DNA of 64,000 nucleotides from Cymbidium sinense (taxonomy: Eukaryota > Streptophyta > Magnoliopsida > Asparagales > Orchidaceae), in the NCBI GenBank assembly GCA_021442155.1, contig JAKCPB010001444.1, positions 62,001-126,000 on the forward strand. Reading direction: 5' to 3'. Both the position numbers and the translations under genes were made by a program. The notes beneath the pieces are model-generated. The model saw only the letters and a list, made by a program, of their open reading frames with translations, did no database searches and had not been told where the DNA came from. Positions 50,134 through 61,854 of this stretch are shown here, one piece after another. Position 1 is the first letter of the stretch; each line of letters opens with the position of its first letter.

Positions 50134-50449
50134 CATTTAGGGTTTAGGTTTTTAGTTTAGGTTTAGGTTTGGGGTTAGTTTAGGGTTTAGGGTTTAGGGT
50201 TTGGAGTTTAGGTTTTAGGTTTTGTGGGTTTAGGTTTATGGTCTTAGTGTTTAGCATTTAAGGTTTAGGGTTTTAGTTTAGAGTTTAGGTTTGGGGTTTA
50301 GGTTAGTTTAGTGTTTAGGGTTTTGTGATTTAGGGTTTTAGTTTTGGGGTTTAGGTTTAGGGTTTAGGGTTTAGGTTTTAGGTTTAGGGTTTAAGCTTTA
50401 ATTTAGGGTTTAGGGTTTAGGGTTTAGGATTTAGGATTTAGAGTTTAAG
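50134..50449 (+). repeat. TTTAGGG-rich block right of fragment E
   Basis: About 316 bp of telomere-like DNA leading to GR-RBP copy 8. This is the third case of the same order: element end, telomeric spacer, retrocopy. Confidence 0.85.
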
Positions 50450-50909
50450 ATTTTTTTAATAAAGAATAAATTCAGATTCAACATTTCTTCTTTTCAGTTT
50501 CATCAACCAAGTAGTACCCCTGGTTATCTAAGACACAGGCGATGACTTAAATAAAAAATAACCTCCCATAGAGTAAATCAAAAACCCTAGATATGTAGAA
50601 TCATCTCTACTATAAAGACACATTTCCATAAGCAGCAGATCGGATCAACCATTCTTCAATTTGTCTAGTCAATCGTAACTCACTATCGAGTAAGTAGAGA
50701 GATGCCATCATATCCATGATCTCCCTCCGCCACCACCACGATTGTAACCTCTGCTCCTTCCACCTCCATAACCACAACTGACCACCACCTCCATATCCAT
50801 GACCTCCAAATCCCCACCACCACTGTATAATCACCGCCTACCTTCCTTCCCCTAGATCTAGACCAGCCTGTTTAAGGTTATGTTCCTACCCAAGATTATG
50901 CCAATTCTT
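50450..50909 (-). pseudogene. GR-RBP retrocopy fragment, copy 8
   Basis: The T-run at 50451-50457 is followed by the shared 3' UTR. Minus-strand Gly-rich coding lies at about 50720-50850 (plus-strand CCGCCACCACCACGATTG). The RRM-end equivalent at about 50860-50905 is shifted and changed (NLG, then a stop). The 74-codon Trp/Gly-rich minus-strand frame reading GGFGGHGYGGGGQLWLW covers part of the true Gly region before it shifts. It is non-functional. Confidence 0.75.
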
Positions 50910-51762
50910 AGAGTTTATGGTTAGTTTAAGGTTTAGGTAAGTTTAAGTAGGGTTAGTTTAGGTTTGTGGGGGTTGGTTTAGGGTGTGGTTTTAGGTTTAG
51001 AGTTGTTTTAGGGTTTTAGGTTTAGGTAGTTTAGGTTTGGGTTTTGGATTTGTTAGGGTGTAGGTTTAGGTTGGTTTAGGGTTTGGGGGTTAGGTTTAGT
51101 TTTTTGTGTTTAGGTTTAGGTTTAAGGATTTATGGTTTTTTTTAATTTAAGTCAACAAGTTTATTTATTTATTTATTTATTTTTTTATTTTATTTTTATT
51201 TAGTTTATTTTATTTTAGTTAGGTTTTTATTTTAGTTTATTTTTATTTAGGTTTATTTCTTAGCAGAGATTTTATTTTATTTTATTTTTATTTAGGATTT
51301 TATTTTTATTTTTTTAGGTTTATTTTATTTTATTTTAGGTTTAGGTTTTTTTTATTAGGTTAGATTTTTATTTATTTTAGGTTTATTTTTAGGTTTATGT
51401 TTTTTTTAATTTATTTTATTTTAAGTTTATTTATTTTATTTTAGGTTTAGTTTTATTTTATTTAGTTTTTTATTTTAGTTTAGTTTATTTATTTTATTTT
51501 AGTTTTAGTTTTATGTTTTAATTTAATTTCTTTTTAGTTTTGGATTAGGTTTATGTTTAGTTTAGTTTAGTTTTAGTTTATGTTTTATTTTATTTTATTT
51601 TTCATTTTATTTTTGTTTAGGTTTTTATTTATTTTATTTTAGATTCTTAGTTTAGTTTAGTTTTTTGGTTTTTTTGGTTTTTGGTTTAGGTTTTGGAGTT
51701 TAGGTTTAGGTTTAGGTTTAGGTTTTAGGTTTATGGTTTAAGTTTTAGTTTAGGGTTTAAGA
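50910..51762 (+). repeat. Telomere-derived satellite between GR-RBP copies 8 and 9
   Basis: TTTAGGG-type DNA to 51135, junction motif at 51136-51165 (TTTAATTTAAGTCAACAAGT), TTTA-rich block to about 51670, short TTTAGG-type block to 51762. The retrocopy-to-retrocopy distance is about 1313 bp. Confidence 0.8.
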
Positions 51763-52218
51763 TTTTTTTTTAACAAAGAACAAATTCAAATTCATTTCTT
51801 CTTTTGATTTCATCAAGTAGCACCCAAGTTTTCTAGGACACAAGTGATGACATAGATAAAATGAGCACCCATAGAGCAAATCAACATCCCTAGATAAGTA
51901 GAACTGTCTCTACTATAAAGACATTCCATAAGCGTGATCGACGGCGTTCTTCGCTTTCTAGTTCCTATCAAAACCACCTTTGCCTTTCGAGTAGTGGGAT
52001 CCACCATCATATCCCCGATCTCTCCCTCTCCACCATGTAACCTCCGCCGCTCCTCCCGCCTCCATAACCACCATCGATCCGACCACCACCCTCCATCACC
52101 AAAGACCTCCTGATCCCCACCACCACTGACATAACCACCGCCTCCTCCTTCACCTCCACCGCTAGATCTAGACTAAGCCTAGTTGATGGTGATTTTCTTC
52201 AAGGTCTACCCATTTCTA
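51763..52218 (-). pseudogene. GR-RBP retrocopy fragment, copy 9
   Basis: The 3' UTR follows the T-run at 51763-51770. The SR-rich C-terminal segment lies near 51960-52000 (plus-strand CCTTTCGAGTAGTGGGATCC) and Gly-rich coding at about 52015-52170. A remnant of the RRM end is at about 52170-52215, and the shared CCCATT boundary comes next. The frame is broken by indels, and the ending before the stop no longer reads GNWRN cleanly. Confidence 0.72.
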
Positions 52219-54821
52219 TTTTAGGTTTTTTATGGTTTAAGTTTATTTTATTTTAATTAGTTACTTTAAGTTTAGGTTAGTAGGGTGGGTTGGTAAGGCT
52301 GGTGGTAGTGTAGATTTGTTTTGGGTTTATGCTTGGATTTGGTTGGTTAGGTTTAATGTCAGTGGTAGGTTTTTAGTTTTAGAGTGGTTAGGTTAGGGTC
52401 AGGGTTTAGGGTTTGTTAGGTCCAGGGTTTAAAGTCAGTTTTGTGGTTGTAGGTTTGCCTAGTCATTTGGGGCTCAGGTTTGTGGGTTTAGGTTATGGCC
52501 TGGGTTGGCCTGGGGTTAGGTCAGAGGCCCAGGTGTGAGCCTGGGGGCCTAGGGTTTCAGTTGCAGGTCAGGGCTCAGGATTTAAGATAGGTAGGTTTAT
52601 GTTTATAAGATCACAAACCGACAGGTTTAAGTTTTTAGTTTTTATACCATTTATTTTAGTTTCTTTTATTTTATTTTATTTTATTTTAGTTTATTTATTT
52701 TATTTAGTTTTTATTTTAATTTATTTTTTTTAGATTTAGGTTTAGTTAAGGTTTATTTTTTTGTCAGTTTTTTTTTATTTTTAGGTTTATTTTTTTATTT
52801 TAGGTTTAGGTTTAGGTTTACTTTAGTTTTTAAGGTTTTGGTTTAAGGTTTTCATTTTTAGTTTCTTTTTAGGTATTATTTTTTAGTTTAGGTTTAGGTT
52901 TCTTTTTATACTATTTTATTTTAGTTTAGGCTCACATTTAGTTTATTTTAGGTTTAGGTTTTATTTATTTTAGTTTAGTTTATCATAGTTTAGGTTTAGG
53001 GTTATTTTATTTTTATTTTAGGTTTAGGTTTTTATTTTTAGTTTAGGGTTTAGGTTTTTTTAGTTTAATTTTAGGTTTATTTATTTTAGGTTTGTTTATT
53101 TTAGGTTTATTTTTTATGTTTAGGCTTTTATTTAGTTTTTATTTTATTTTATTTCACATTTATCTTATTTTTATTTTAGATTTATTTTTTATTTTATTTA
53201 CGTTTTTTATTTTTTAGTTTACTTTAGCTTTTTATTTATTTAATTTTAGTTTAATTTTTATTTATTTATTTATTTAGGTTTAGGTTAGGTTTTAGTTTAT
53301 GTTTTTATTTTATTTTATTTTTTTATTTTATTTGGGTTTAGGTTTTTATATTTATTTTATTTTTAGGTTTTATTTAGTTTATGTTTTGGTCTTTAGCTTT
53401 TTATTGTTTTTTTTATTTAAGGTTTATTTTTAGGTTTTATTTTTTTAGTTAGGTTTACTTTTAAGTTTATTTTATTTATATATAGTTTAAGTTTAGGTTT
53501 AGGTTTTATTTATTTTAGTTTAGTTTATTTTAGTTTAGGTTTAGGTTTATTTTAGTTTTGTTTGTTTTATTTTTATTTTAGGATAAATTATTATTTTTAG
53601 TTTAGGTTTTCGATTTTATTTTTTATTTAGTTTTAGGTTTATTTTTCAGATTAGTTTTATTTAGTTTTATTATTTTATTTTATTTATTTTATTTATGTTT
53701 AATTTAATTTATTTAAGTTTTATTCCAGTTTATTTTATTTTAAATTTAGTTTAGGTTTTATTTATTTTATTTGGTGTCTTTATTTATTTTATTTTGTTTA
53801 TTTTTAGGTTTAGTTTTTGTTTGTTTTATTATTATTTTATTTAGTTTAGGTTTTATTTATTTATTTTTGGCCCAGTTTTTTAGGGCCTTGATCAGGAACT
53901 AGGGTTTCACAAGGCCCAAGATTTAGGATTTAATGTAGATCTGGGCCCAGGGGCCAGGGAGGTCTGTGTGGAGGGCTCAGGACCCAAGGCCCAGTGGTTA
54001 GTGGGGCCTAGGGCCTTACCATTGTGGCCCAGGATCAGGGCCTTCAGTAGCCTGGGCCATTTTTAGATTTTAGCCTAGATTTTCAGGGTGGTTTAGGGTC
54101 ATGGTTTAGGTGGCCTATGGCCTGTGGTCATTTTAGAGCTTAGATGGGGCCTTTAGGCATAGGCTCAGGCCAGAGTGTCAAGATTAGGAGTCAGGATTCA
54201 GGGCCAGAGCCTAGGTGGATTAGGGTCTAAGAGGTCTGGTTCAGTTTGTTCATTTGTTTTTAAATTGTTAATAGGTAGTTTAGATCATTTATTAAGTTTA
54301 GGATTTATCAGGTTTATTATATCATGGCTAGGTTTAGAGTTTATATTTTGCCTAGAGATCAGGTATTTTATTTTATTATAGTCCAGTCATAGGTTAAGTT
54401 TTAGAGATTTAGGGTTTAAAGTTTATTATATTTTGGTTTAGGTTTTATTTTAAATTAGCTAAACCTATTTAGGTTTTTTAGTTTATTTAGTTAATTTTTA
54501 TTTGTTTTAGTTTATTTTATTTTATTTTTAGTTACTTTTTTTATTTTTATTTTATTTTATTCATTTTTATTTATTTTAAGTTAGGTTTTTTATTTTAGTT
54601 TATTTTTTTTAGGTTAAGGTTTTTATTTATTTTTATTTTAGTTTTATTTTTATTTTATTTTTTAGGTTTAGGTTTTATTTTTTTATTTTTAGGTTTAGGT
54701 TTAGGATTTTATTTATTTTTTAGGATTGAGTTGTGGTTTTATATTTTAGGTTTATTTGGTTTTATTTTATAGTTTAGGTTTTAGGTTTATTTTAGTTTAT
54801 TTTATTTTATTTAGTTTAGGT
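52219..54821 (+). repeat. Telomere-derived satellite with GC-rich patches
   Basis: It opens with a G-rich irregular patch (52270-52590) and a junction motif at 52603-52630. TTTA-rich DNA follows to about 53400, then a second TTTA block without a clear junction to about 53870. A marked GC-rich patch (53870-54390) precedes the last junction at 54441-54476 and a TTTA block cut by retroelement D at about 54821. In the patches words such as GGCCCAG and CCTAGGGCC replace TTTAGGG. A 68-codon frame at 54175 is not credible as a gene. Confidence 0.75.
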
Positions 54822-57800
54822 AATAGAGGAAAGAGAACTCAACATTCATACACTTAAGCTATAAGCAATTCATTTTATGTATTTATAACTAGCATCATAA
54901 CACATATTATTATTCATTTATAAGCTTTTGAAAAATACATTTGGATTTAATAGTGATAATAGCCATGCATATATTAAATTAAATCAACACATGCAACCTT
55001 ACATAAAGGAAATCCATTTTATTTTACTTGATTTTGAAAAGTTGGATACATAAATTCAAATGATATATAACATGATTGGAAAGAGGACAATAAAATATAA
55101 GCATGTGATTCATTCAACCAAACTAGTTCTTAAGGACAATCAAATCAAATAAGATTATTTAAAGCAAACTAAAGCTTTGTTAATTAATTTTGGATTTGAT
55201 TTGATTTAAAGAGGAGAAGGGAAATCATCACTTGTTATTTTAAATTTGTTCCCACATTAGTGATTTCATTTAATTTACCGAAATGTAATTAAGCTACTTT
55301 TATGGGTTAATTAAGTTGAACTCTTAATTAGATGAATTAATTACCCTTACCTGTGTCACCTTAAAGTAATTAACTAAATAATTATGAGCCAACATGATAT
55401 GCATGGAAAATAAACTTGCAATGATCCTAGGAAATAAAAGGGCCCTAATGCAATTGGTTCATGAATAGTTAATTAGATTAAGGGACTTAATTAATTACTC
55501 TTATGGTTTTCCCCACATGTGGACTAACCATAATTTCATTAAACTCCTTTAGGTTATTAAACAAAAGATCTATCCCATGATTTAATTAATTAAGGTTTGA
55601 TGTGATTATGATTTCAATTTGATTAATTGATTTAACTAATTCGTTAAATCTTAATTAATTTCATTTTTGAAAAGGGTTAAATAAACTCAGGGAAAGGAGT
55701 CCCAACCCTATTCCTTAGTTCACTTACTATTGAATAATGATTAATAAACTTACTTAATCAATTTGTTCTTGTTCATGGGATTAATTAATCATTAATTAAC
55801 TTAACATAGTAGTTAAGGTTTAATTAGTCAATTTTCCTAATTAAGTGAGCCATAAATTGCAAGATAATCATGGGAGGTAGAGGTCATCCCATTAAATTAT
55901 CCCCCAAAATTTGGGATTAATTGCTCAAGTAATTAAGAAGTAATTAAGCTAATTAATTTTGTAATTAAATCTTAATTAAACTTTAATTACTATTCAAAAT
56001 TAGTTACAAAATTTAATTAATATATCCTCTGAAAACCTTTAAAATGAGTATTTATTTGCATTTTTTTTATCTATAATTTTTTTATGATTTGTAGAAATTT
56101 TAGCCATTAAAATGATTAATTAATTAAATCATTACATGGCATCACGCAAAGACGCTTTCCACATGGCATGTAATTGGCTATTTAAAACTTATCCGACGCC
56201 ATGTGGCTGCGGCGCGCTTTCGTCCGCCCGATCTAAGATCGGACGGCTAATTAATCTCATAGCTTAGATTAAATCGATCGACGAATCAATCATGACCGTC
56301 CTCTAATCACATGGAATGATGGCTGATCTAACATCACGTGAGTGAGGGAGAATGGAATCTATCTGGCACTGATCACTTGATCCGAGCTTACCCGAGCTCA
56401 GATCAACTCCAAAAGGATCCCACACCTTCACGACATCGATCGGAGGGGATCCAACAGTCAGGATCACACGAGATGCAAGTTTTCGTCAAAAAGCTCCAAC
56501 CCATTTTGGCCTAAGGATCAATTTTGGAAACATACCTCACCAGAGCTCAAGATCGGTGGCTTGAATGATTGGGGAAGCTTCATCTAGTGGAGATGAAGCC
56601 CTGTTGAGCAATTGGATCAATTCCTTGTTTGCTAGGGAAGAACCGAAGATGATTTGGACCTGTTGATCAAAGTCCCACCTCTGGTGCTCGAGAAGCTTGG
56701 GAGATGATATGTTCTTTCTCGATGAGGCCTAGGGAAGGTGTGTACAAAGTTAATTTGAGTTTGATGGAGAAATGGGGAAGTTAAGTCAGAAATGGGAGTG
56801 TCATATTTTGGGATGGACATGAATGGCATTTTTTGATCGAGGAATGAGCTTGGAAGCTTAAGGAATGGCTCTAGCAGCTCATCTTGGTAGCTAGGCTCTT
56901 AGAATGATTTTGTGTGTGTTTGAGTGGAAACGAGGGGTGTATACCCCTTCATCTTCATCGGATTGTGGGATTGAGTTTGGCTTCTAGTGGCCATCTGGCC
57001 ATCTCGTGGAGTCATGGGTGGAGGAGGTGAGTTAGCTCTGCTTGGTTGGTTGTGTGAGAAATCATGGGTATACAATGGGTTTCAAATGCTCTAATGGTGA
57101 GGGTAAGGTGATTTTACCTCCCATGGGTCATGGCCAACCCAGTGTCCTAGGTGCTTAGGTAGACCATCGAGAGAGTACTAAGTGTCCAAGGAATCAAAAT
57201 GACCACTTACATGGGTGATTTGTCTCATGTGATGCCCTTGACCCAAGGGTAGAATGATCATTTGGCATTGGATTTGATTTGGACAGGTTTGAAATGAGCC
57301 AAAAGTGGGTTAGCCCAAATTTCAAGTCAATTGGAGTTGATTTGGTTATGTTTGGCTCAATTTGACTCATTTAGGTCAAATTGGTTGGTTGACCAATTGG
57401 TCAAATTGGATCAAACCAAGGGTTGAGTCAAGTTAATATGATCATTTCGGATATCTGAGTTTAATTGGTTTGATTTAGTTTGGCTTAGATTTTAGTTTAG
57501 CTCATTTGAATTCATTTGGGTCAAATGGGTTAAGTTGACTAATGTCGCCAAATTAGACAAAATGGCTTGGGTTGGGTGTTAGTTTGGGTTTAGTTGACCA
57601 ATTAAATATGATTGTAGGCTTTGGTTTCAATTACTTTGCATCTGGTTTTGATTTAGGCCAACTTGAACCTTTCGATCAATTTTGGCTAAGTATGTCAATT
57701 AGATTCAATTGGGTCCAATCATGACTTTGGTCAAGTTCAACAATCAATTTGGAAAGAAGTTGAACTATTGGTTGTAATTAATTTGGTTTATATTTTTATT

Positions 57801-59115
57801 TGACCCAATTTTTTTAGGTCAATTTGGGTCAACTTGGGTCAAGAGGGCCAATTGGGTTTGGTTTGACTCAATTGAAGGTCAAGTCATATTCAAATATTAT
57901 TTTTGATTTGGTATGAATCATTGGTTTCAAGGGATTTGGCTTAGGTTGCAATTTGGCTAGTTTGGGTTCATATGGGTTAAGGGGTTGACTTTGTCAAATG
58001 ACCAAGTTGACTTGGTTTGACCCAATTTGTGATAATTTATCAACCTATGGTGATCAATAATCATGATGGGAGGTTTTGATGGGCTTGGTTCAATCAAATT
58101 TGGGTAGGATTAGAACTTGCTCTCAGGTTAAATTGGCCACTTTGGGTCAAGTGGACCAATTTTAGTTGGCTTGATTTTGGGTTTGATTTAGTTGAGTTTA
58201 TATATGGATTTGGGATTGATATATAAATTCAATTGTAATTGGCTTAGGTTCAAATGGGTTTTGGTTCATTTGAACATTTCAACTCAAAAGGGTTGTTGGG
58301 TTTGACTTGGGTTGATTTTGTTTGGCTTGAAGATTGTAGATTTTCATTTATATTTGTGAATATGATTGAAGGTATTATTGATTCATGAGAAAATCAGTTG
58401 AATTTGGGTTTTGAATGAAGGAATTTGGCTAAGTCCATGGAGTTGGGTCATGTGGGATTTTGATTTGGTTTGATTTAAATTTAATGATTTAAATGTATAT
58501 ATCATTTAAATTTGGAAGATGATTGAAAATATGATTGATTTGTGAGATAATCAATTGAGTTTGACTTGATTTGGATTAAGATTTGGCTAAGTCCATGGGA
58601 AAGGTCATATGGCTTAAGAAGGGTTTGATTTATTTGATTTAGTTTGATTTAGTTTTAATCATTTGAATGTAGATTTGATTAATATTTAGAAAGATGATTG
58701 AAGATATAAATTGATTATGAGAAAATCAATTGACTTTGAATTGTTTTGGATTAAGATTTGGCTAAGTCCATGGGATAGGTCATATGGCTTAAGAAGGGTT
58801 TCAAGTTTGATTTGATCATGGACTTCAATCATTTAGTTCTGGAATTTGAATTTGGTTTTGGATTTAAATTTGATGCTTGAATTGAATTTGAGGTTTGGTT
58901 TGAGAAGGTGAACATGGATTGGATTTGGGTTGTAGGGTAGGTTAATTATCCTAATACCTAAGGCATAACCTAATCCTATGGTTAACCCTTCTAAGTCTTT
59001 CGGCTTAGGTTAAGTGTTTACCTAATTATTAGAAGTGTCTTATAACTAGGGAAGTCTTAATGTCTAGAAGACTCCTAAGCCTAATATGGGAAGATTGAAT
59101 CCACACTCCAAAAAT
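54822..59115 (+). mobile_element. LTR-like noncoding region, copy D
   Basis: Same path as 35168-39490. AATTAATTA-rich to about 56130, promoter-like stretch at 56155-56190, a GC-richer part to 57250, TTGGTCAA-rich part with the 16-bp palindrome at 57389-57404, triplicate ~170-bp repeats at about 58330-58840. The stretch 56190-56560 (CGATC-rich) parallels 36540-36900 in copy C but is absent from A and B. Small frames in it are not convincing. Confidence 0.65.
56155..56190 (+). promoter_or_regulatory. Putative retroelement promoter, copy D
   Basis: ATTGGCTATTTAAAAC has a reverse CCAAT box and the best TATA box of the four copies (TATTTAAAA at 56179-56187). The upstream G-box is changed to CACATGG. 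Confidence 0.5.
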
Positions 59116-59411
59116 GAGGCCAACAGGCCTTAGGCTCCATAGTGTTGCCCTTGGAGATAGATGATTGGAAGACCAAAGCCAAGTTTCATATAGACTTATA
59201 CATCTTTCAACACTTTTCTTGGGAGGCCATGGATACATGAGAACAACATAGTTCTATCCTCTCTACATCGTATGATGTTTGTGAGAGGTGGGATCATCAT
59301 CAAAAGGAGATCTCAAGCCATTTACAGTTCACAAGGTCAGTATATATGAGGATGGGGCTTACTACCTCCCTCAAAATCAACAAACCTATTCTCATGAACT
59401 TGGCCAAAGTT

Positions 59412-59503
59412 TAAAAATAAAAAAAAAGAAAAAGAAAAAGAAAAAGAAAGAGAAAAAGAAAAAGAAAAGAAAGGGAAAAATAAAAAAAGAAAATAAAAGA
59501 GAG
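59412..59503 (+). repeat. Purine tract (GAAAAA)n inside pol, copy D
   Basis: About 90 bp of AAAAAG/GAAAAA repeats. In the pol frame it codes an almost pure Lys/Glu/Arg run after GQSLKI. It is the longest and cleanest of the three copies of this tract. Confidence 0.9.
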
Positions 59504-59885
59504 CAAAAATAGACTTGGAGGAGGAAGTGGAGCGACATTAGATTCAACCTGCTTATTACTCTATTCAACATATGGGTAGATGACCCGACCTCCACTCAGA
59601 GGAAGAGGCCGCTTAGAGGCCCTAGGGATGGAAAACCCGCTTATTGGCCACCAATAGAAGATATGTCTACCAGTACACCTACTATCCATAGAGACTTAAA
59701 ATTTAGTTCATAGGTTGAGTCTTATATGGCAGTAGATTCCCTTGGAGGTGACACGTGAGCCAAATAGAGATGATGACTAGGCTCCAAAGCAAAGCATAAG
59801 TGTATCCCCATCTATATGTGAAACAGTTAGGCAACAGTTAGGAACCTTAGCTCTAACCCCACTTTCCTCTCAAAAAGCTGAGGGT

Positions 59886-60452
59886 TTGGTAGTTAAGGAA
59901 GCCCGTAAGTCATCCACAAGTTTGAAGACTCAGAGGTTTTTTCTGGGAGCATCATCCTCAAGTCAAGAAGTTGATGTAGAACTTGAGGATGATTTATATA
60001 AAGATTTAATAGAATTACCTTTTGATTGGTACTTTCCTTGTGTACATAATTTAGCAAAGAAAGGGTTAATACCATATACTTGGTCAAAGCATAGGTCAGA
60101 CTACTTTGAAAGAATATGAAAGAACAAATGCAAAAGCTCTCAATCAAGACTAGGATTAGGATTCGGTACAGTGTGTCTAGTCGATGATGATGATTACTAC
60201 TTAGTCATCACCAATCATTTGGAATCTGATAGGTTCTTTTCAAATCACATTAACTCATATGAGGAGCTATACTTAGAAACTTTAGATGATCCAGATGATT
60301 TTGAAGTCAAAGATGCATTGCCAAAGTTTGAAGAAGAGATCAAGTCAACCATGGATGAGCTCAAGCAAATCAACTTAGAATCAAGAAGATCCACGCACAT
60401 AGATCGCTTCTTATTGAATGAAATTGAAACCAATGACTTAGTTAGATATTGA
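59886..60452 (+). pseudogene. Pol linker between protease and RT, copy D
   Basis: Two open pieces, 59886-60119 and 60171-60452, of an acidic and Ser-rich linker: GASSSSQEVDVELEDDLYKD, then LETLDDPDDFEVKDALPKF and a TMDELKQINL segment. It has no recognised enzymatic motif. The same text occurs in broken form at about 15330-15760 in copy A and 40330-40770 in copy C. The last residues lead into the RT start, SYEEIPGLAL in a shifted frame at about 60480. Confidence 0.7.
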
Positions 60453-60964
60453 CTAAGTTTAAAGATTGCTTTGCATGGAGTTATGAAGAGATTCCTGGAT
60501 TGGCTCTTGATGTAGCAGTCCATAAACTAGTAATAGAGCCTACTGCTAACCCTATCATGCAAGCTCCTAGATGCATGTAATTAGACATAGAATAGCAGGT
60601 CATTTTTGAAGTCAAGAAACTAATTGATGTTGCCTTCATCCAAAAAAAAAATACCCTACCTAGTTAGCCAGCATCATCCTAGTTAAGAAAAAGAATGACC
60701 AAATTAACATATGCATCAATTTTATAAATTTATATAAGGCATGTCCAAAAAGATGAATTTTCACTACCAATCTCAGAGCTGATGGTAAACATTTCCTCAT
60801 CTCATACAGTCTTCTCTTTCATGGATGGCTCATCTAGATATAACCAAATAAAGATGGCCCCAAAAGATGAAAGAAACATTACTTTTAGAACCCCGATTGA
60901 AATCTATTGTTATAAGGTCATGCCTTTCAGCCTTAAAAATATTGTTGCTACATACTAGCGGGCT

Positions 60965-61591
60965 ATGACTCAAATCTTTGATGAACACATTCATCATCAA
61001 TTTGAGTGCTATGTCGATGATCTCATGGTCAAAAGTAGAGAAAAGGAAGACCATCTCTTTCACTTGAGAGTAGTTTTTGAACAGTTAAGACAATTTAACC
61101 TCAAAATGAACCCACTGAAGTGTGCATTCAGAGTAGCTTCAAGGAAATTCCTTGGGTTTATTGTCTGACACCAAGGAATCAAAATTGATCCAGAGAAGAT
61201 CAAGGTGATATTAGAAATGCCACCCCATAAAACTTTAACTCAACTTAGATTATTCCAATGGTGGTTGGCATATCTAAGACACTTTATATCCAACTTATCA
61301 AGAAAATTTCATCCATTCTTAGCACTTATCAAAAAGGTTGCCAAGTTCAAGTGGGGTGACAAGTGTGACCATGTCTTCAAAGACATCAAGCATTACTTGA
61401 TGATGTCATTGATTCTAGCAGCCCCTATCCTGAGAAAGCTGCTCATACTTTACACTATTGCATTAGATGACTCCCTTGGTGCTTTGTTGGCCCAAGCCAA
61501 TGATGAAGGGAAGGAAAATGTGCTCTACTACCTTAGCCATTGTCTAATCCCTGCTGAGGCTAATTATCCACCCATTGAGAAGCATTGCTAG
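60965..61591 (+). pseudogene. RT palm end and RNase H, copy D, one in-frame stop
   Basis: One reading frame runs from 60965 to 61591, interrupted only by TGA at 61166-61168. The first part has the RT catalytic YVDD box (residues 16-19 of the piece), then LMVKSREKEDHLFHLRVVFE and the FNLKMNPLKCAF and FLGFIV boxes that follow the palm in Ty3/gypsy RT. The second part has LTQLRLFQWWLAYLRHFI, then ALDDSLGALLAQANDEGKEN and NYPPIEKHC, the connection and first RNase H. Copies A and C have CGA where D has TGA. Upstream RT motifs are frame-shifted. It ends early after KHC. Confidence 0.82.
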
Positions 61592-61854
61592 CATTAATCT
61601 TTGCATCCCAAAGCTATACACAACATGCTTCTTCATAAGGTGAACTTAATCTCTAAGATCAATCCACTATTATATCTTATGACATGACCGACGCTATCCA
61701 AATGGTTGGCATGATAGTCTATGATCCTCTCTTAATTTGACATTACTTTTATACCCCTTTGTCCGGTGAAATGATAAGCACTAGTAGATTTCTTATTAGC
61801 ACACCCACTTTCTGCTGACTCTCTGCTTAGTGATGATCTCCCGATGAATAAATT

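Noticed and set aside
54175..54381. 68-codon protein in the GC-rich patch
   Set aside because: Unique, without domain, lying inside a degenerate satellite patch whose base calls are themselves doubtful.
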